A stretch of DNA of 64,000 nt from Solibacter sp039934035. GTDB taxonomy: Bacteria; Acidobacteriota; Terriglobia; Bryobacterales; Bryobacteraceae. The DNA lies in assembly GCA_039934035.1 (NCBI GenBank), contig JBDTMZ010000142.1, forward strand, positions 1-64,000, written 5' to 3'. The notes below the pieces were generated by a model, which did not search any database, was not told where the DNA came from, and saw only the letters and a program-made list of their open reading frames with translations. Each line of letters begins with the position of its first letter. Within the stretch, counting starts at the first letter, position 1. The position numbers and the translations under genes were made by a program. Of this stretch, positions 61,048 to 64,000 are shown piece after piece.

Positions 61048-62469
61048 TTACTGAATCGTCTCGATTTCTACTTTGACGCGCGGAGGATACAGGTAGGGAG
61101 CCACCAGGCTCTCCGCGCCGTTCACGCCGATCGCCTTCACTCCGAATTTCACGTCGTCGATGGAGACGTCTTTCAGCGTATAGCTGTTCACTTTGCCGAC
61201 GTAGATTTCCTGCTCCCAGTACGGAGCCGTGGTCGCGCGCAACACCACCGTATAGCCCTTGATGTCGTCCTCCGCCCCGGCGGCGCGCCAGCGCAGCACC
61301 GCATCGTAACCCGCGCCGCGAGCGATCGTCGGATTGGGACGGCGGCCGCCCGTGCCGCGGGTCTCCGGAAAGACGAGTGGCGGCTTCGGCGCCATCGCGA
61401 GATTCGCCGCCACCGCGAGATTCACTCGCGCCACCCTGACGGTGTAGGGCACGGACATGTTGGCCAACAGGTCGGTATCCCGGTGCTGGTTGGCGTAGTT
61501 TTCGTTCGGGGTGGAAATGCGCACCGCCGCGAAGCCCTCCCACTGGAAGGGCGTGTGGTCGCCGCCGCGGCCGAGACGGTCGCCCATGAACACCGTGTTG
61601 ACTTTCATCGACGGCAAGTAGCGCTCCGCGACTTCCTTGAAGTAGCGCGAGAGCTGCTGGTTCAGGGAGTCCATGGTTTCGTCGCTGTACACATTGACCG
61701 TGGTGTTGCCCATCCGGCCGTTGCCGGAAACATCCGTGCCGATGATGTCGTTATTGAGCACAGCCTCGATGATCTGGTCTTCCTTGCGCGCTTTGACGGC
61801 CTGCAGCGAACTGCCGACCAACCCCTGCTCTTCGCCCGCGAAACTAACGAAGGCGAGGGTCTTATCGAACTCAAACTGGCTCATCACGCGCGCCAGTTCC
61901 ATCACGGCAGCGGTGCCGCTGGCATCGTCGCAGGCGCCAGGCGCCGGCAGTTCGGCGTTCTTCTCGAAATCCGCGACCGTCAGATTGGCGGTGGAATTGC
62001 CCGGTGCCGCGACGCCTGCGTCGGCGCCTGCCGCCGCACTCGCAGGGCGCGTGCCCAGATTGAGCGAATCGTAATGCCCGCTGACCATCACAACAGTTTC
62101 GGGCATCTTCTTGCCCGGCAGATACGCCACCACGTTATAGAGATCGACGTCTTTGAAAATACGCTGGCCCTGCTTCTTGACGCGAAACTTTTCGAAGCGT
62201 ACCTGGAGACGCGGGCTGTAGCTCTGCATCTCTTTGAGGATCCAGTTGCGCGCCGCGCCAATGCCGCGGTTGGGATCGTCCGCGTTCGATAGAGTGTTGC
62301 GCGTGCCGAAGCTCTCCAGCTTCGCGATGATCGCCTGAATGCGCGCCTCGGACACCTGCCCCAGCATTTCCTGAATTTTCGGGTTGACGCCCTTGTCTTC
62401 GGCACGAGCGAAACCTGCCGAAAGAACGATGGATACACCAACCGCCAATAGGCCGCGAGATGGCTGCAT
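61048..62469 (-). CDS. secreted M28-family aminopeptidase
   Basis: Protein of 473 residues with a signal peptide (GLLAVGVSIVLSAGFARAE). All five metal or catalytic positions of the M28 family are visible: His in SGHYDSLNLG, Asp in GACDDASGTAAVMELARV, Glu pair in SFAGEEQGLVGS, Asp in NNDIIG, and His in GRGGDHTPFQWEGFAAV. A loop of about 35 residues rich in Ala/Gly/Asn separates the first two. The C-terminal 80 residues (VLRWRAAGAEDDIKGYTVVL) resemble an FnIII-like domain. ACAGGAG lies before the ATG, and a -10 (TGCTACGAT) is further upstream. It releases N-terminal amino acids from peptides outside the cytoplasm. Confidence 0.9.
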   Translation of the reverse strand: MQPSRGLLAVGVSIVLSAGFARAEDKGVNPKIQEMLGQVSEARIQAIIAKLESFGTRNTLSNADDPNRGIGAARNWILKEMQSYSPRLQVRFEKFRVKKQGQRIFKDVDLYNVVAYLPGKKMPETVVMVSGHYDSLNLGTRPASAAAGADAGVAAPGNSTANLTVADFEKNAELPAPGACDDASGTAAVMELARVMSQFEFDKTLAFVSFAGEEQGLVGSSLQAVKARKEDQIIEAVLNNDIIGTDVSGNGRMGNTTVNVYSDETMDSLNQQLSRYFKEVAERYLPSMKVNTVFMGDRLGRGGDHTPFQWEGFAAVRISTPNENYANQHRDTDLLANMSVPYTVRVARVNLAVAANLAMAPKPPLVFPETRGTGGRRPNPTIARGAGYDAVLRWRAAGAEDDIKGYTVVLRATTAPYWEQEIYVGKVNSYTLKDVSIDDVKFGVKAIGVNGAESLVAPYLYPPRVKVEIETIQ

Positions 62470-62518
62470 GAAAGACTCCTGTTAGCGCTATCGTAGCAAA
62501 CGGGCGCGCTCCGCCTGC

Positions 62519-64000
62519 CTATTCGTCGCGCAGAATTTCGAGCGGCTTGCGGCCCAGTATACGAAAACTGGCCACCCAACCCGCGCCTGTCGCAACGCAA
62601 GCTGCGATGGCGACAGCCGCCAGGTTGGTACCCAGTGCCGGGCGGAAATCGATCTCCAGCAGCCGCTTCAAAACCAGCGCCGCAAAACCGCTGCCGAGCA
62701 GGCTCCCCATCACTCCCGCCACGATGCCGAGCGCTACGAATTCCACCGAGAAGATCCATGCGATGCGGCGGCGCGTGGCACCCAGCGTCTTCAGCGTCAC
62801 CACTTCTTTCATGCGCCGGAAGCGCGTGCCGGCGACACTCGACGCCACCATCACCGCGCCCGCCAGAATCGTAAAACCGGAAATGAAGCGGATCACCGCC
62901 GCGATGCGCTGCACCACATCTTCCACAATCTGCATCACGTCGGCAATATTGACGACGGTCACGGTAGGGAACTTGCGATACACTTCGCGCTGCATGGCGG
63001 CGACATCGGCGGGACGCACCCGCGCGCTGCCGTAGTAGACAGCGGGCAGTTTGTCCAATTGGCCCGGGTTGAAAATGAATTCGAAGCGGCCGGTCATGCG
63101 GATGGATTCCGTACGCTCGATGCAGGCCACGCGCGTGCGCAGAGTGCGATTCCAGATGCTCCAATCGACCAGCGTGCCGGGCTTCAGGGCGAGAATTTTG
63201 GCGGTCTCTTCACTCACGCAGATTTGCGGAGCCCGGTCGCCAGGCTGCCACCATGCGCCGTCGAGAATCACGGTATCGGGCGGCATGGAGTTCATCGCGG
63301 TAACGCTGCGGGTGCGCAGATAGCGGCGATTGAAATCGCGCAGGTCGCGGTTCTCGATGGCCGTGCCGTCGATCGCCGTGATGCGCGCCGCGACCGCGAA
63401 CGCAACGTCCGGCGCTTCCTTCACGCCGGGCTGTTGCGCGATCAACGTGCTCACCGCGGTGCGTTGATTGGCGGGAATGTCGAGCAGAAAAACATTCGGC
63501 ATGCCCGGCGGCGCGCTGCCTCGAATCTGATTGACCAGCGCGGTCTGCACCAGGAACACCGTCAACGTGAACATCACGCCCACGCCCAGCGCCACCACCG
63601 CGGCCTCCGCCTGATTTCCGGGCCGATATAGATTGGCTATGCCGTGGCGCACCACGCCCGGAAGATACCCGCCTGCGACCCGCAGCAGCCAGCGGAAGCC
63701 ACGCAGCATGGCCCATCCCGCGAACGAGAGCAGAGCGAGCCCGATGGCGAGTGCCAGCGCAAAGAAGCCTCCGGTGCGTACGGCGACCATCGGGCCGCCT
63801 TCCGTCAGCGTGCCGGCGATCGCGCCCGTGCCCAACAGGATGGCCGTACGGGCCAGCCACGCGGACCAGTTGGCGCGGCGGCGCGCACCCTTGGTTTCCA
63901 CGTCACGGCGAAAGATCACCGCAGGGCGGATGTCGCGGATGGCGAGCAAGGGCGGCAGCGTAAACAACAGCGTGACCATGCAGGCCACCCCGATGCCCTG
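62519..64000 (-). CDS. FtsX-like ABC transporter permease, 3' part
   Basis: The visible part is about 494 residues, and the frame runs past the window edge, so the start is not seen. It has the FtsX/MacB C-terminal layout: helices near the start of the visible part (TLPPLLAIRDIRPAVIFRRD marks the cytosolic connector), then WLARTAILLGTGAIAGTLTE, FFALALAIGLALLSFAGWAM, a large periplasmic domain (about 130-370) and a final helix block (FISGFTILAGAVMVASSVAG, ATRRRIAWIFSVEFVALGIV, AAVAIAACVATGAGWVASF). The size suggests a LolC/YbbP-like or FtsX-duplicated permease of about 850 residues. It may move lipids or lipoproteins or act as a mechanotransmission permease. The ATPase is presumably upstream, outside the window. 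Confidence 0.85.
   Translation of the reverse strand, partial: QGIGVACMVTLLFTLPPLLAIRDIRPAVIFRRDVETKGARRRANWSAWLARTAILLGTGAIAGTLTEGGPMVAVRTGGFFALALAIGLALLSFAGWAMLRGFRWLLRVAGGYLPGVVRHGIANLYRPGNQAEAAVVALGVGVMFTLTVFLVQTALVNQIRGSAPPGMPNVFLLDIPANQRTAVSTLIAQQPGVKEAPDVAFAVAARITAIDGTAIENRDLRDFNRRYLRTRSVTAMNSMPPDTVILDGAWWQPGDRAPQICVSEETAKILALKPGTLVDWSIWNRTLRTRVACIERTESIRMTGRFEFIFNPGQLDKLPAVYYGSARVRPADVAAMQREVYRKFPTVTVVNIADVMQIVEDVVQRIAAVIRFISGFTILAGAVMVASSVAGTRFRRMKEVVTLKTLGATRRRIAWIFSVEFVALGIVAGVMGSLLGSGFAALVLKRLLEIDFRPALGTNLAAVAIAACVATGAGWVASFRILGRKPLEILRDE

Overview
The window looks like chromosomal DNA from a GC-rich soil Acidobacterium of the Solibacter/Bryobacter type. The evidence is two proteins of the soil-associated TIGR03435 family, a VWFA protein of the acidobacterial TIGR03436 type, a large Oar-like TonB-dependent receptor with an N-terminal carboxypeptidase-regulatory-like domain, a PEP-CTERM surface protein and a helix-turn-helix/beta-propeller protein. 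No tRNA, rRNA or CRISPR array was recognised. One intact insertion sequence is present.

Layout. 1-7.8 kb: secreted or envelope proteins of unknown role (TIGR03435 twice, a DUF4175-like membrane protein, an HTH-propeller protein) and a small XRE regulator/membrane protein pair. 7.8-13.4 kb: a Fur-family repressor coupled to an FHA-GAF-SpoIIE phosphatase, divergent from a biotin carboxylase/biotin carrier pair, then a beta-carbonic anhydrase that could supply bicarbonate to it. 13.6-20 kb: NarL-type two-component system, BBP2-like porin, VWFA protein, DUF4159 protein, SGNH hydrolase. 20-22 kb (minus): YceI and FAD-oxidoreductase genes preceded by an internally deleted class III aminotransferase. 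22.1-24 kb: an IS701-type element whose inverted repeats also enclose a WYL-like gene; it sits exactly on the stop codon of proS. 24-29.5 kb: proS, rpiB, glyA, a glycosyltransferase and an outer-membrane protein. 29.6-39.4 kb: PEP-CTERM protein, ruvX-mltG, AI-2E-type exporter, secreted propeller protein, TonB receptor. 39.4-44 kb: higBA toxin-antitoxin pair, M64 peptidase, pta with an AcuC-like deacetylase. 44-54 kb: a secreted LamG protein pair, then a membrane glycosylation locus (two polyprenol-phosphate mannose synthase-like enzymes, GDP-mannose 4,6-dehydratase, three multi-spanning GT-C-like proteins). 54.5-58.4 kb: argF-argH-argR with an ARG box over the argF promoter, and a threonine dehydratase-like gene. 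58.4-64 kb: secreted and membrane unknowns, a GNAT acetyltransferase, an M28 peptidase and a truncated FtsX-like permease running off the window.

The most notable cross-cutting observations are: the IS701-type element with a probable passenger gene; the clean in-frame deletion in the aminotransferase; recurring (often extended) -10 boxes only 6-9 nt upstream of start codons, which suggests leaderless mRNAs for at least six genes; and two very short ORFs that each have a perfect AGGAGG ribosome-binding site. All functional statements come from reading motifs by eye; no database search was run.
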